Shown here one piece after another: positions 54,814 to 64,000 of a stretch of DNA of 64,000 bases. Position 1 is the stretch's first letter. Each line of letters starts with the position of its first letter. Made by a program: the position numbers and the translations under genes. The notes beneath the pieces were generated by a model. The model saw only the letters and a list, made by a program, of their open reading frames with translations, searched no databases and had not been told where the DNA came from. Origin of the DNA: Desulfonatronospira thiodismutans ASO3-1. Its GTDB lineage: Bacteria > Desulfobacterota > Desulfovibrionia > Desulfovibrionales > Desulfonatronovibrionaceae. Location of the stretch: positions 124,001 through 188,000 of the forward strand of contig NZ_ACJN02000004.1 in assembly GCF_000174435.1 (NCBI RefSeq), in the 5' to 3' direction.

Positions 54814-55359
54814 ATGCAGCAACACAACGCCTCTGAACCAGCAGGAATTTTAAAAAAGCATCTGCATCTTTTTACTGCTTCACCTCTGCCGGGGCCGGTA
54901 CTGGACCTGGCCTGCGGCTCCGGGAGAAACGGCCTTTTTCTGGCGGAACAGGGGCTGGAGGTTTATTTCTGGGACAGGGATCAATCAGGACTGCAGAAGA
55001 TCCATGACCTGGCCCTGGAAAAAAAGCTGAAGGTACACACTAAGGAAGTTGACCTGGAGGCAGAGTCTGAGAGCACCCTGCCCCCAAGCTTCTTCGGGGC
55101 GGTGCTTGTTTTCAGGTACCTGCACCGCCCCCTGCTGCCGGACATAAAAAACACCCTGAAACCCGGCGGCATAATCGTCTATGAAACCTTTACATCCAGC
55201 CAGGCCCTGCTGGGACGGCCCACCAACCCGGATTTTCTTCTCCGGGACCGGGAACTATACTCCTGGTTTCAGGACTGGGAAATCCTGCATTATTTTGAGG
55301 GCAAAACCGAAGCTCCCCAGGAATACCTGGCCGGCCTTATCGCCCGCAAACCTTCGTAA
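54814..55359 (+). CDS. SAM-dependent methyltransferase (TehB-like, class I)
   Basis: A 181-residue class I methyltransferase. Motif I is VLDLACGSGRNGLFLAEQG, the acidic loop follows (WDRDQSG), and the post-motif region is LKPGGIIVYETF. It resembles small TehB/UbiE-like enzymes; the methyl acceptor is unknown. It is 6 bp after the M23 gene and on the same strand, so co-transcribed. There is no strong ribosome site, consistent with coupling. Confidence 0.8.
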   Translation: MQQHNASEPAGILKKHLHLFTASPLPGPVLDLACGSGRNGLFLAEQGLEVYFWDRDQSGLQKIHDLALEKKLKVHTKEVDLEAESESTLPPSFFGAVLVFRYLHRPLLPDIKNTLKPGGIIVYETFTSSQALLGRPTNPDFLLRDRELYSWFQDWEILHYFEGKTEAPQEYLAGLIARKPS

Positions 55360-55402
55360 TACCTGGCCTGACCCGTAACATAACCCCCGGACAGGTATCT
55401 TA

Positions 55403-56518
55403 TTACTCGTACAGGTCTTTGAGCCGCCTGGATTTTTGCGGACTCCAATTCGGACAGAAGGCCGGTTTTCCCTGCATAACCAGCTGCATGCACACGTCCC
55501 TGCAGCCGGGATCGCATATCACCAGGTCATCCTCCCTGTCCTGTCGCACCTTCTCAGGCCACTCGGGATCTGCCCAGAGTACCCGGGCCAGGCCCACCAG
55601 GTCGGCCCTGCCCGAGGAAAGAACCTCCTCGGCAACATGCCCCAGGGCAATACGGCCTGCAGCAATGACCGGCACCCTGACCTGATCCCGGATTTCACCC
55701 GCCAGGTCGGCCATGTACCCAGGCTTCTTGGTGGCCTTGATCACCTCGGGCATGGAAAAAGACTCATAAGTCCCGCCCATAACCGAGAGGTATGCAGCGC
55801 CGGCATCCGACAGCCTTGACGCCAAAGGTCCGGACTCTTCCAGGGTCAGCCCGTCAGGGAGCCATTCATCGGCCAGAAAGCGGTACCCCACAGGCTTATT
55901 GCCCGCAGCTTCCCTGACCGCCTGCATTACTTCCAGGGGAAAGCGCATCCTCTTTTCCAGGGAACCGCCGTAATAGTCTTTTCTCTTGTTGGTTCTCGGG
56001 GATGCGAACTGGGCCAGGAGATAACCGGTGCCGCCATGAAGTTCCACCATGTCGAAACCGGCCTTGAAGGCCCTTTGGGCGGCCCGGACAAAGCTGTTCC
56101 TGATCTCTTCAATCTCCTCCAGGGTCAAGGCCCTGGGAGTCCTGCCGAAAGTATTTACCTCCGATGGAGCCACCGCTTCCTGCGCACCTGCAAATCTTCC
56201 GGCATGATTGATCTGCAGGCAGGCCAGGGCCCCTTCATTCTTTATCGTTGCGGCCAGTTTTTCCAGGCCGGGCAGATTTTCGTCGGTATCCGCCCTGATG
56301 GTCCGGTTGGAACCACTGCCTGCAGGATGATCCACAGTTGCGTTCTCCACGGTTATCATGGACACCCCGCCGGAGGCCATCAAGCGGTAATGCTCCAGCA
56401 AAAGAGGCGACACAGTGCCTCCCTCCCCGGCATAGCCCAGGTATAACGGAGCCATGGTTATACGGTTCTTAAGCGTTTTGCCTGCGATTTCCAGTGGTGA
56501 GAACAGGGTAGTATACAT
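55403..56518 (-). CDS. NADH:flavin oxidoreductase, old yellow enzyme family
   Basis: A 371-residue FMN TIM-barrel protein. It has LFSPLEIAGKTLKNRI-TMAP at the start, QINHAGRF, ELHGGTGYLLAQFASPRTN-KRKD, VIAAGRIALG, and LVGLARVLWADPEW near the FMN phosphate site. The C-terminal CDPGCRDVCMQLVMQG-KPAFCPN is like the Fe-S cysteine block of 2,4-dienoyl-CoA reductases, but the second flavin/NAD domain is missing, so only the barrel half is present. The substrate is unknown. It is convergent with the methyltransferase gene. Confidence 0.85.
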   Translation of the reverse strand: MYTTLFSPLEIAGKTLKNRITMAPLYLGYAGEGGTVSPLLLEHYRLMASGGVSMITVENATVDHPAGSGSNRTIRADTDENLPGLEKLAATIKNEGALACLQINHAGRFAGAQEAVAPSEVNTFGRTPRALTLEEIEEIRNSFVRAAQRAFKAGFDMVELHGGTGYLLAQFASPRTNKRKDYYGGSLEKRMRFPLEVMQAVREAAGNKPVGYRFLADEWLPDGLTLEESGPLASRLSDAGAAYLSVMGGTYESFSMPEVIKATKKPGYMADLAGEIRDQVRVPVIAAGRIALGHVAEEVLSSGRADLVGLARVLWADPEWPEKVRQDREDDLVICDPGCRDVCMQLVMQGKPAFCPNWSPQKSRRLKDLYE

Positions 56519-56581
56519 TTTTAACCTCCTGTCTGTGCTTAAAACTTTAATAACTGCTGAATTTAAAATGCCCGATCTGCA

Positions 56582-57454
56582 TCAGAACCTCCATGTAAGG
56601 CCTGCCTGGAGTCCCGGGGCACTGTCGAGGTCCCATGTGCCGATACGGCTGTCATGGCGGTCGTAGAACTGCCACTTTCTGGACAGCACATAATACGGGC
56701 CGAACTCAAGAGTCATCTCTTCAAGGGGACTCCACTCCGCCTGCATGCTCAGCCTGATATCGCGCTTGCGGAAATACCCTCTTTCAACTGCTGAACTGTT
56801 GTTCTCGAGGCGATATATCCTGGAAGAATAATCCGCTCCTGCCTGCATGGCAAAATCCTCGCTGAACCCGTATCTGACCATTGTCCTGGGCATGCCTATC
56901 CTGGCGGTCCATCCCTCCTGGCCGGGCAGTCCGTAAGCAAACCCTGCAGCAGGAATCCAGATACTGCGCACCGGGTGATATCCTCCCACGGCCCCGACTC
57001 CAACCATCCAGCCGCTGTCAAAGACCCTGAGAAGAACAGCCCTGGCCGAAGTTCCCAGGGACCGGGACATCTCTTTTTCAAAGGAAGTGTTCACGCCCGC
57101 GGCCAGATTCAGGTACCAGTCATCCTTCACGGGAAATATAACGTCAGCAGTCAGATATACATTGTGCAGCGATTCAAAGGGTTCTTTGCCGTCATCTGTA
57201 ATATCTGAATCACCCGGTTTGTCCCAGGAGTATCTGCTGTGGTCATAGCCCAGGGTCAGAAAAGACCAGGATGCCTCTACACCATATGTGGTCCGGGATA
57301 CTTCCGTATCCGAGCCCTTTACCCCGGATTTGAAGGTATGCTCCACCCCGGCCCCGGACTCCAGGCCCCCGTAGTACATGCCCTGGTCCCCGGCAAAGGA
57401 TGCGGAAGCAGGGATAAACAGCAGACAGAAGATCAAGAAAAAGCATTTTTTCAT
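56582..57454 (-). CDS. Outer-membrane beta-barrel-like protein
   Basis: A 290-residue protein with a signal peptide (MKKCFFLIFCLLFIPASASFAG), many alternating amphipathic strands rich in Tyr, Trp and Gly, and the C-terminal Phe of outer-membrane barrels (LQAGLTWRF). It resembles DUF6268-type proteins, but I cannot fix the family. No plug or ligand motif is visible. It lies 63 bp upstream of the OYE-family gene on the same strand. Confidence 0.7.
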   Translation of the reverse strand: MKKCFFLIFCLLFIPASASFAGDQGMYYGGLESGAGVEHTFKSGVKGSDTEVSRTTYGVEASWSFLTLGYDHSRYSWDKPGDSDITDDGKEPFESLHNVYLTADVIFPVKDDWYLNLAAGVNTSFEKEMSRSLGTSARAVLLRVFDSGWMVGVGAVGGYHPVRSIWIPAAGFAYGLPGQEGWTARIGMPRTMVRYGFSEDFAMQAGADYSSRIYRLENNSSAVERGYFRKRDIRLSMQAEWSPLEEMTLEFGPYYVLSRKWQFYDRHDSRIGTWDLDSAPGLQAGLTWRF

Positions 57455-57816
57455 TGTTTTCCTCTTCTAAAAAAGATTGCAGCTTTTTGCCAGTAAAGAA
57501 TATTCCCCGGACAACCGATACTTAATACAGGGTGTTTGCCTTGAGATTTTTGCTGCGTCAACTGCTGCCTGGCAAAAAACAAAAACTTTTGGCGCCCGAG
57601 TCAGGAAAATCCCCGGATAAGCAACCTGCACCCCGGGGCTGTTCCTTCACACACAAGGTAAAACGACTTCAATCTGCTGTTTTTTCATTTGCTTCTAACA
57701 GCACTTAAATGTATTGTGTCCCAAAAAAGACGATCTCCGGTATCAAAAACTCCAGAATCGCTGGTTATATACAGTCTGCTTCTGCATTGCTTTTTAAATC
57801 CCACAGGAGAGCATTT
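57455..57816. other. Intergenic region without recognisable gene
   Basis: About 360 bp of divergent intergenic DNA between the outer-membrane protein gene and the second chemoreceptor. The frame is open upstream of the chemoreceptor start to 57709 but does not look coding. No promoter match, repeat or RNA gene stood out. Confidence 0.5.
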
Positions 57817-59955
57817 ATGAACAATATTGCAATTGGAGTCAAACTTGTAGCCGGTTTTGTCGCTGTGGCCCTCATTGTCGTTGTCGTCGGCCTGGTGGGC
57901 TGGCGCAGCGCAAACAATCTATCCGGGCACATCGACGAGGTGGGGCGGGTGAATATGCCGGCAGTGAACAACCTGCGCATCATAGAGGCCGAGTTTGAAA
58001 CCGTTGTGCGCTCCCTGCGCGCCCTGGTCAACCCGGCCCTGGGCATGGAAGCAAGGCAGGAGCAGTACCAGGAGATTGAGTCCGCCCGGGAGAACTACGA
58101 AAAAGCATGGGAAAACTACGAGGCCCTGCCCCGGACCGAAGATGAAACCCGGCTCTGGGCCAGTTTTGAAGACGCCATACAGGACTGGGCCGAGGTCAAC
58201 AACCAGTTTCTTGAACTTTCCAGGGAACTGGAGGAAATCGGCATTTTGAACACCGAGGAATTTCTGGGCCATCTGCAGCAGTTCCGCGGGGATCATTACC
58301 AGGTCATGGAAGATGTGCGGGGGTATGTGGATTTCGGAATCGACTTTGAAGGCGGCGATGATCCGGAAGCCTGCAATTTTGGAGTCTGGCTGCAGGATTT
58401 TGATACGGACAACCAGGAACTGCTGGATATCTTAAGACGTCTGCAGGGACCTCATGACAACTTCCACGGCGTGGTAGAGCCCATAAGAGAACTGGCTGAC
58501 GCCGGACAGGAACAGCAGGCCCGGGAAATGCTGCGCGATGATATGGGCAGATATGCCGACCACGTATTCATGCTCTTTGATGAACTCATCGACTTCGCCA
58601 GGGAGGCCAATGACCTGTATACGGAAATGAACCGGCTCATAATGGTGGACTCAGTGGAGATGCAGGACCGGGGACAGGGTCTGCTGCAGGAACTCATCGA
58701 GCTCAATGAACGTCAGGCTGACAGGGCTGTGGGTCTTGCAGAACGCGATGCAGCCCGGGGAGTAACCATCTCCCTGGCCGGGCTGGCCATCGGAGTCATT
58801 CTGGCCCTGGGCCTGGGGCTGTTTCTCACTGCGGTCATTACCAGGCCCCTCAGGAAAACCGTGGATTTCGCCGAAAAAGTGGCTCAAGGCAGCCTGGACG
58901 AAGAACTTGAAGTGACCGGCAAAAATGAACTGGGCATCCTGGCCGGCTCCCTGCGCAACATGGTCAGCAACCTCAAGACCAAAATCAGGGAAGCCGAAAC
59001 CAAGAGTGCCGAGGCCGAAGAGCAGGCCCAGAAGGCCCGGCAGGCCATGCAGGAAGCCAACCAGGCCAAGGAGCAGGCCGAGCAGGCCAAAAGCCAAGGT
59101 ATGCTCCAGGCGGCCTCCAGCATCGAAGGCGTGGTGGAGCGCATGACCTCGGCTTCAGAAGAGCTTTCAGCCCAGGTGGAACAGGCCAGCCGTGGCGCTG
59201 ACGAGCAAAGCTCCCGGGCCGGTGAAGCTGCCACATCCATGGAAGAGATGAACGCCACAGTACTGGAGGTGGCCCAGAATGCCTCCAAAGCAGCTGAAGG
59301 ATCGGACCAGGCCCGAAGCAAGGCCCAGGAAGGCTCGGATGTGGTCAGCAGATCCGTGACCGCCATCAACCGGGTCCAGGAGCAGTCTTCCCAGCTCAAG
59401 TCCAACATGAGCCAGCTTGGACAACAGGCTGAACAGATAGGCAAAATCATGAATGTCATTGAAGACATTGCCGACCAGACCAACCTACTCGCCCTGAACG
59501 CGGCCATAGAGGCGGCCAGGGCCGGGGATGCCGGACGCGGCTTCGCCGTGGTGGCCGATGAGGTGCGCAAGCTGGCGGAAAAGACCATGAACGCAACCAA
59601 GGAGGTCGGCCAGGCCATAACCTCCATCCAGCAGGGAACAGAGAACAATATCCAGAGCATGGACCAGGCTGCCGGGCTTATTGATGAGGCCACTACCCTG
59701 GTAAACCGGTCCGGGGATGTGCTCCAGGAAATCGTCAGGCTGGTGCAGTCAGCTGCTGACCAGGTCCAGGCCATTGCCACGGCCACAGAGGAACAGTCCA
59801 CCGCCAGCGAGGAAATAAACAAAAACATCGAGGAAGTAAGCCGCATATCCAAAGAGACCAGCGAGGTCATGACCCAGTCAGCCCAGGCCATTGGAGAACT
59901 CTCCCAGCAGGCCCAGGAGCTGCAGAACCTGGTAAACCAGCTCAAGCAGGGCTGA
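57817..59955 (+). CDS. Methyl-accepting chemotaxis protein with periplasmic CZB-like zinc-binding domain
   Basis: A 712-residue chemoreceptor with TM1 (about 8-30), a large periplasmic helical sensor (31-317), TM2 (about 318-342), HAMP, a long coiled coil rich in Glu/Gln/Ala (about 395-430), and the MCP signalling hairpin ([18 protein letters not shown]). The periplasmic part contains His160, Cys186 in ACNFGVWL, and GPHDNFH (His213, His217), the 3His/1Cys pattern of chemoreceptor zinc-binding (CZB) domains. CZB domains are usually cytoplasmic. The ATG at 57817 follows AGGAGAG. There is no C-terminal pentapeptide. A strong terminator follows. Confidence 0.9.
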   Translation: MNNIAIGVKLVAGFVAVALIVVVVGLVGWRSANNLSGHIDEVGRVNMPAVNNLRIIEAEFETVVRSLRALVNPALGMEARQEQYQEIESARENYEKAWENYEALPRTEDETRLWASFEDAIQDWAEVNNQFLELSRELEEIGILNTEEFLGHLQQFRGDHYQVMEDVRGYVDFGIDFEGGDDPEACNFGVWLQDFDTDNQELLDILRRLQGPHDNFHGVVEPIRELADAGQEQQAREMLRDDMGRYADHVFMLFDELIDFAREANDLYTEMNRLIMVDSVEMQDRGQGLLQELIELNERQADRAVGLAERDAARGVTISLAGLAIGVILALGLGLFLTAVITRPLRKTVDFAEKVAQGSLDEELEVTGKNELGILAGSLRNMVSNLKTKIREAETKSAEAEEQAQKARQAMQEANQAKEQAEQAKSQGMLQAASSIEGVVERMTSASEELSAQVEQASRGADEQSSRAGEAATSMEEMNATVLEVAQNASKAAEGSDQARSKAQEGSDVVSRSVTAINRVQEQSSQLKSNMSQLGQQAEQIGKIMNVIEDIADQTNLLALNAAIEAARAGDAGRGFAVVADEVRKLAEKTMNATKEVGQAITSIQQGTENNIQSMDQAAGLIDEATTLVNRSGDVLQEIVRLVQSAADQVQAIATATEEQSTASEEINKNIEEVSRISKETSEVMTQSAQAIGELSQQAQELQNLVNQLKQG

Positions 59956-59983
59956 TTTCTTCACCCTGTCATCTAAAAAAACC

Positions 59984-60015
59984 AAAGGGCGAATTGCACA
60001 ATTCGCCCTTTTTTT
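59984..60015 (+). terminator. Rho-independent terminator after the chemoreceptor gene
   Basis: AAAGGGCGAATTG and CAATTCGCCCTTT form a perfect 13-bp stem around CA, followed by a run of seven T. A run of A on the left side could also allow minus-strand termination. Confidence 0.93.
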
Positions 60016-60180
60016 GTCCCTCGAAATATCCCGGCTGTCCCTGAGAAAGGTCAGGTTGCCCCCTTTCAGGGGATTGATTTGAGTGCGGCTGTCTATTAGG
60101 ATACTCTGGTTGTTTTAAAAGGACTCGCCTGAAACCCGCCTGGCTGATGCTTCGGTCAAGGAACAATATACTCTTCAAAC

Positions 60181-60588
60181 ATGCTTTATAGAAATATATA
60201 CTGTGCCACTCAGAAAAAGATAAGCGGCAGCTACTACACCACTCCCATCAGGTGCGTACGTTACTGCCGGTATTTTCCCTGTTCTTTTTTTACCCAGGAC
60301 GATATAGAAGGATATATATCCCGGGAGCTTATAGCCCGTGAATTCACAGGATTCAAAATCAGGAGGACAAAGATGTACCTTTTCAAAAAAAATGACGGCA
60401 GCCTCGTGGAGGCTCCGGAAGACTTCGATCCCAAGGAACCGGACTGGAACAGCATGCAGGAGGTGGAGGAAGTGCTGGTGATCAGCAAGATACTGGTTCC
60501 GCAGATGAAGCTGGTGCCCAAGACCCAGGGCAGCGCGGAAAAAAACTCCTCCGGGACAGCGGCCAAACCACCCAAAACAGATAAATGA
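60181..60588 (+). CDS. Small Cys-containing hypothetical protein
   Basis: A 135-residue protein of no family I know. The N-terminal half has clustered cysteines (IYCATQKK, RCVRYCRYFPCSFF), suggesting metal binding. The middle reads DDIEGYISRELIAREFTGF. The tail, after MYLFKKNDGSLVEAPEDFD, is charged. Codon use of the first 64 codons looks coding, so the ATG at 60181 is kept. A second ATG at 60373 has a perfect AGGAGG 7 bp upstream and could be a true start, giving a 71-residue protein without the cysteines. It precedes the LUD gene by 18 bp. Confidence 0.6.
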   Translation: MLYRNIYCATQKKISGSYYTTPIRCVRYCRYFPCSFFTQDDIEGYISRELIAREFTGFKIRRTKMYLFKKNDGSLVEAPEDFDPKEPDWNSMQEVEEVLVISKILVPQMKLVPKTQGSAEKNSSGTAAKPPKTDK

Positions 60589-60606
60589 GCAGAAAAGGAA
60601 GTATAT

Positions 60607-61260
60607 ATGGGCAACGAAATAAAAGACTACTGGGACATGAGGCTTTTGCGGGTCCAGGAAAACCTGCGGGCCAACAATTTCGACTGCCGCCTGGCTGAAA
60701 ACCCGGGCCGGGCAAAAAGCCTGGTCCTGGAAGAAATAATCCCTGAAGCCCGGCCTGCATCCATATCCTGGGGCGGCTCCGCCACCTTCAAGGAAACCGG
60801 ACTTTATGACACGCTGAAAGACAGAACCGACATGCAGGTCATGGATACCTTTGACAAGAGCCGCGGCCCTGAAGCAAACCTGGAGCTGAGGCGTCAGGCT
60901 CTGCTGGCGGACATGTTCATTACCGGGACCAATGCAGTCACCGAGCAGGGATACCTGGTCAACCTGGACATGATCGGCAACCGTGTGGGTGCCCTGGTCT
61001 TCGGCCCCAGAAAAGTAATCATCCTGTGCGGACGCAACAAAATAGTCGGTGATACAGACCAGGCCATGGAGCGCATAAAGTCCTACAGCGCACCGGCCAA
61101 TGCCCTGCGACTGCAGAAAAAAACACCATGCATAAAGACCGCCTGCTGTCACGACTGCGAAAGCCCGGAGCGCATCTGCAACGTGTGGAGCATCACCGAG
61201 AAGTCTTTCCCCAAGAATCGCATCTGCGTTATACTGATTAACGAAGATATGGGTCTTTGA
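60607..61260 (+). CDS. LUD-domain protein (lactate utilization, LutC/YkgG-like)
   Basis: A 217-residue DUF162/LUD protein. The hallmarks are ISWGGSATFKETGL, FITGTNAVTEQGYLVNLD, MIGNRVGALVFGPRKVIILC, and GRNKIVGDTDQAMERI. Related proteins take part in L-lactate oxidation with LutA/LutB, but neither partner is in the window, so the role is inferred only by family. The late CCHDCESPERIC adds cysteines that could bind metal. An AAGGAAGT site precedes the ATG. It forms a pair with the upstream Cys-containing gene. Confidence 0.82.
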   Translation: MGNEIKDYWDMRLLRVQENLRANNFDCRLAENPGRAKSLVLEEIIPEARPASISWGGSATFKETGLYDTLKDRTDMQVMDTFDKSRGPEANLELRRQALLADMFITGTNAVTEQGYLVNLDMIGNRVGALVFGPRKVIILCGRNKIVGDTDQAMERIKSYSAPANALRLQKKTPCIKTACCHDCESPERICNVWSITEKSFPKNRICVILINEDMGL

Positions 61261-61263
61261 TGG

Positions 61264-61365
61264 CTTGGGGCGCGGAGCATGGAGCATGGAGAAGATGGGG
61301 CGAGAGAGCGACAAAGGCATGGTGTTTTGAGCTTTCAGCTTAGAACTTTGAGCTTTGACCATAAA
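61264..61365. repeat. Simple repeats after the LUD gene
   Basis: GGAGCATGGAGCATGGAG (61276-61293), related to the 34930 array, and 61326-61358, a GAGCTTTCAGCTTAGAAC / TTTGAGCTTTGA imperfect repeat. They start within a few bases of the LUD stop. Confidence 0.6.
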
Positions 61366-61396
61366 CTGACAATAATCACCATAACCCGAGAGATCA

Positions 61397-64000
61397 ATGT
61401 CCGACTTTACCCATTTACACTGTCATACCGAATACAGCCTTCTGGACGGGGCCATCAGGATAACTGATCTGTGCGCCCGGGCCGTGGACCTGGGTATGCC
61501 TGCCGCGGCCATCACTGATCACGGCAACATGTTCGGGTCGCTGAACTTCTATCTGGAAGCCAAAAAATACGGCATCAAGCCCATCATCGGCTGTGAGGTG
61601 TATTTGGCTCAGAATCACCAGGTCAAGGATCAGCTGCGCTACCACCTGGTTCTGCTGGCCATGGACAAGGAGGGTTATCACAACTTAGTGAAAATAGTTA
61701 CCAGGGGCTGGCTGGACGGCTTCTACTACAAGCCCCGGGTGGACAAGGACATATTAAAGGCCCACAACCAGGGGATTATCTGCCTGTCCGCCTGCCTGCA
61801 GGGCGAGGTGCAGCACGTCCTGCGCCGTCAGGGCTTTAAGCAGGCCAGGGAGACCGCCCTGCAGTACGCGGATATATTTCCCGGACGCTTTTACCTGGAA
61901 ATGGAGGCCAACGGCATCCCGGAGCAAATGGAGGTCAATGATCAACTGCTGGAAATGTCCAGGGAGACTCAGCTGCCTGTAGTGGCCACCAACGACTGCC
62001 ACTATCTGGGTCCGGACGACGTCCAGGCCCACGATATACTTTTGTGCATCCAGACCAATTCCAAGGTCCAGGACAGCTCCAGGATGCGCTTTGACACAGA
62101 CCAGCTCTACTACAAATCAGTGGAGGAGATGGAGAAGGAATTCTCCCACTGCCCCCAGGCCCTGGAAAACGTCCAGGAGATAATCAAGCGCTGCAACCTG
62201 GAAATAGAAACGGACACCTTTCATTTCCCCCGGTACACTCCATCCAGGGAAAACACCCTGGACGAAGAATTCATAAGCCTTTCCAGGGAAGGACTCCAGC
62301 AAAGATTCCAGGAACTGCCCTACAGCGTAGACCAAAAACATTACCGGGAGCGCCTGGAGGAAGAACTGGAGATAATCTGCTCCATGGGTTTTCCCGGTTA
62401 TTTTCTCATTGTCCAGGACTTCATCAACTGGGCCAAGTCTCAGGGCATACCAGTAGGTCCCGGACGGGGTTCTGCCGCAGGCAGTCTTGTGGCCTATGCC
62501 CTGCGTATCACCAACCTGGACCCCATCCGATACAATCTGCTGTTCGAGCGCTTCCTGAACAAGGAACGGGCCAGCATGCCGGATATTGACGTGGATTTCT
62601 GCTACGATCAGCGCGAAAAGGTAATCCGCTACGTGGCGGAAAAGTACGGCCGGGACAGCGTGGCCCAGATCACCACCTTCGGGACCATGAAGGCCCGGGC
62701 CGTGGTCCGGGACGTGGGCCGGGCCCTGGGCATGAAGCTGTCTTTGACGGACAAGATAGCCAAACTCATTCCTGAAGAACTCAAGATGACCATTGACAAA
62801 GCCATGCAGCAGGAGCCCGACCTGCGCAAAATGGTGGACGAAGATGAAGACGTGGCCAGACTAATGGATATCTGCCGCCGCCTGGAAGGCATGGTGCGCC
62901 ACGCCTCCACCCACGCCGCAGGCATCGTCATCTCCGACAGGGCCATGCAGGAGCATCTGCCCCTTTACCGCGGAAAAAAAGACGAAGTGGTCACCCAGTT
63001 CGACATGAAGAGGGTGGAAAAAGTAGGGCTCATCAAGTTTGATTTTCTGGGTCTCAAGACCCTTACCGTACTCAAGGACACCCTGGCCATGGCCTCCAGA
63101 AACGGCCAGGAAACCCCGGACCTGGACAGCCTGCCCCTGGAGGACCCGGAAACCTTCAAGCTCCTGGGCCGGGGGCTCACCGACGGGGTATTCCAGCTGG
63201 AAAGCTCTGGAATGCGCAATGTCCTGGTGGACTTAAAGCCCACCTGCTTTGAAGACATCATCGCCCTTCTGGCCCTTTACCGTCCAGGGCCCCTGGAAAG
63301 CGGCATGGTCACGGACTTCATCAAGCGCAAGCACGGCCTGGTCCCTGTTGAATACCCCCACCCGGAACTGGAACCGGTACTAAAGGAAACCTACGGGGTT
63401 ATCCTGTACCAGGAACAGGTCATGAAAATCGCCCAGGTCCTGGCCGGGTATTCCCTGGGGGACGGCGATATCCTGCGCCGGGCCATGGGCAAGAAGGAAG
63501 CCTCGGTCATGGCCAGGCAGAGAAGCAAATTTTTGCAGGGTGCCAAAGAACATGGGGTCAAACAGGAGACAGCGGAATATATTTTCGACCTGGTGGAAAA
63601 ATTCGCCGGATACGGCTTCAACAAATCCCACAGTGCGGCTTACGCCCTGATTTCCTATCAGACCGCCTACCTCAAGGCCCATTTTCCCAGCGAATTCATG
63701 GCCGCGCTCATCACCTCCGAGGTAAACAACACAGACAAGGTCATAGCCCATGTCAACGCCTGCAGGGATATGGAAATCACCGTACTGCCCCCCTGCATCA
63801 ATTCCAGCCTGAACGAGTTCAGCGTGGAGAACAACCAGGTGCGCTTCGGGCTCTCGGGCATAAAAAACGTAGGCAGAAGCGCCATAGAGGCCATCATCCG
63901 GGAGAGAAAAAAGAACGGCCCCTTTGAAAACCTCCTGGATTTCTGCGAAAGAGTAGGTTCGCGCAAGGCGGGCAAACGGGTCCTGGAAATGCTCATCAAA
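61397..64000 (+). CDS. dnaE: DNA polymerase III alpha subunit (cut by window edge)
   Basis: 868 codons are open to the right edge. The N-terminal PHP domain starts SDFTHLHCHTEYSLLDGAI and continues AITDHGNMFGSL. The polymerase catalytic motif PDIDVDFCYDQR lies near 394-405, and GPGRGSAAGSLVAYAL and LALYRPGPLESGM are typical of the DnaE palm and fingers. It is the replicative polymerase. The reading frame continues to the last base; the C-terminal OB and tau-binding parts are outside. The ATG at 61397 has GAGAG a few bases upstream. Confidence 0.95.
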   Translation, partial: MSDFTHLHCHTEYSLLDGAIRITDLCARAVDLGMPAAAITDHGNMFGSLNFYLEAKKYGIKPIIGCEVYLAQNHQVKDQLRYHLVLLAMDKEGYHNLVKIVTRGWLDGFYYKPRVDKDILKAHNQGIICLSACLQGEVQHVLRRQGFKQARETALQYADIFPGRFYLEMEANGIPEQMEVNDQLLEMSRETQLPVVATNDCHYLGPDDVQAHDILLCIQTNSKVQDSSRMRFDTDQLYYKSVEEMEKEFSHCPQALENVQEIIKRCNLEIETDTFHFPRYTPSRENTLDEEFISLSREGLQQRFQELPYSVDQKHYRERLEEELEIICSMGFPGYFLIVQDFINWAKSQGIPVGPGRGSAAGSLVAYALRITNLDPIRYNLLFERFLNKERASMPDIDVDFCYDQREKVIRYVAEKYGRDSVAQITTFGTMKARAVVRDVGRALGMKLSLTDKIAKLIPEELKMTIDKAMQQEPDLRKMVDEDEDVARLMDICRRLEGMVRHASTHAAGIVISDRAMQEHLPLYRGKKDEVVTQFDMKRVEKVGLIKFDFLGLKTLTVLKDTLAMASRNGQETPDLDSLPLEDPETFKLLGRGLTDGVFQLESSGMRNVLVDLKPTCFEDIIALLALYRPGPLESGMVTDFIKRKHGLVPVEYPHPELEPVLKETYGVILYQEQVMKIAQVLAGYSLGDGDILRRAMGKKEASVMARQRSKFLQGAKEHGVKQETAEYIFDLVEKFAGYGFNKSHSAAYALISYQTAYLKAHFPSEFMAALITSEVNNTDKVIAHVNACRDMEITVLPPCINSSLNEFSVENNQVRFGLSGIKNVGRSAIEAIIRERKKNGPFENLLDFCERVGSRKAGKRVLEMLIK

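Noticed and set aside
60175-61362. 395-codon minus-strand frame beginning VKAQSSKLKAQN
   Set aside because: It is antisense to the LUD and Cys-cluster genes; its first residues come from a simple repeat often mistaken for coding sequence.

Overview
The window reads as a chromosomal segment of a sulfate- or sulfur-respiring deltaproteobacterium (Desulfobacterota), most likely order Desulfovibrionales. The case rests on a small assimilatory-type siroheme sulfite reductase, a four-subunit 2-oxoacid:ferredoxin oxidoreductase, a chemoreceptor with a CxxCH haem motif, an LUD-domain lactate-utilization protein, and a division/cell-wall cluster without ddl. Nearly all genes are housekeeping or signalling genes. 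I see no prophage, transposase gene, CRISPR array or restriction system. The accessory signal lies in the intergenic DNA, which is unusually rich in short arrays and palindromic repeat elements.

Layout. Positions 1-5.3 kb hold a signalling block: cheA (cut by the left edge), a STAS-domain protein, a haem-type chemoreceptor and a REC-PAS-GGDEF-EAL regulator. purQ, tadA and tRNA-Ser(CGA) follow. From 7 to 13 kb there are a TVP38-like membrane protein, an orphan SLOG-like protein, a YgjP-type peptidase/HAD pair, the siroheme protein and an MltC-like lytic transglycosylase, with repeat-filled gaps. From 13 to 26 kb come a large MscS channel, an actinobacterial-type leuB, an unknown protein, a sigma-54-type regulator, trxA-trxB, bamD, a four-LysM MltD-like transglycosylase, an rRNA/tRNA 2'-O-methyltransferase and aroE. 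From 26 to 33 kb a minus-strand queA-korDABC block lies beside queD, a degenerate HD-GYP-like protein and pyk.

From 33.4 to 51 kb runs a complete dcw cluster: mraZ-rsmH-ftsL-ftsI-murE-murF-mraY-murD-ftsW-murG-murC-murB-ftsQ-ftsA-ftsZ. A recognisable MraZ operator precedes it, and several junctions carry repeats. Downstream are a radical SAM protein overlapping ftsZ, a small conserved protein, an M23 endopeptidase, a methyltransferase, an OYE-family oxidoreductase, an outer-membrane protein, a second chemoreceptor with an apparently periplasmic zinc-binding CZB domain, a Cys-containing small protein with an LUD protein, and dnaE (cut by the right edge).

The most unusual features are: (i) two arrays of a 9-bp palindromic unit GTCNGACNN that can read as Ser-Asp repeats on both strands; (ii) several simple arrays that begin at, or contribute, a stop codon; (iii) a dispersed bulged hairpin with compensatory changes between copies; (iv) a REPIN-like element of about 160 bp present twice, once between ftsA and ftsZ; and (v) a CZB motif in a periplasmic sensor. 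No convincing new defence or biosynthetic system was found.
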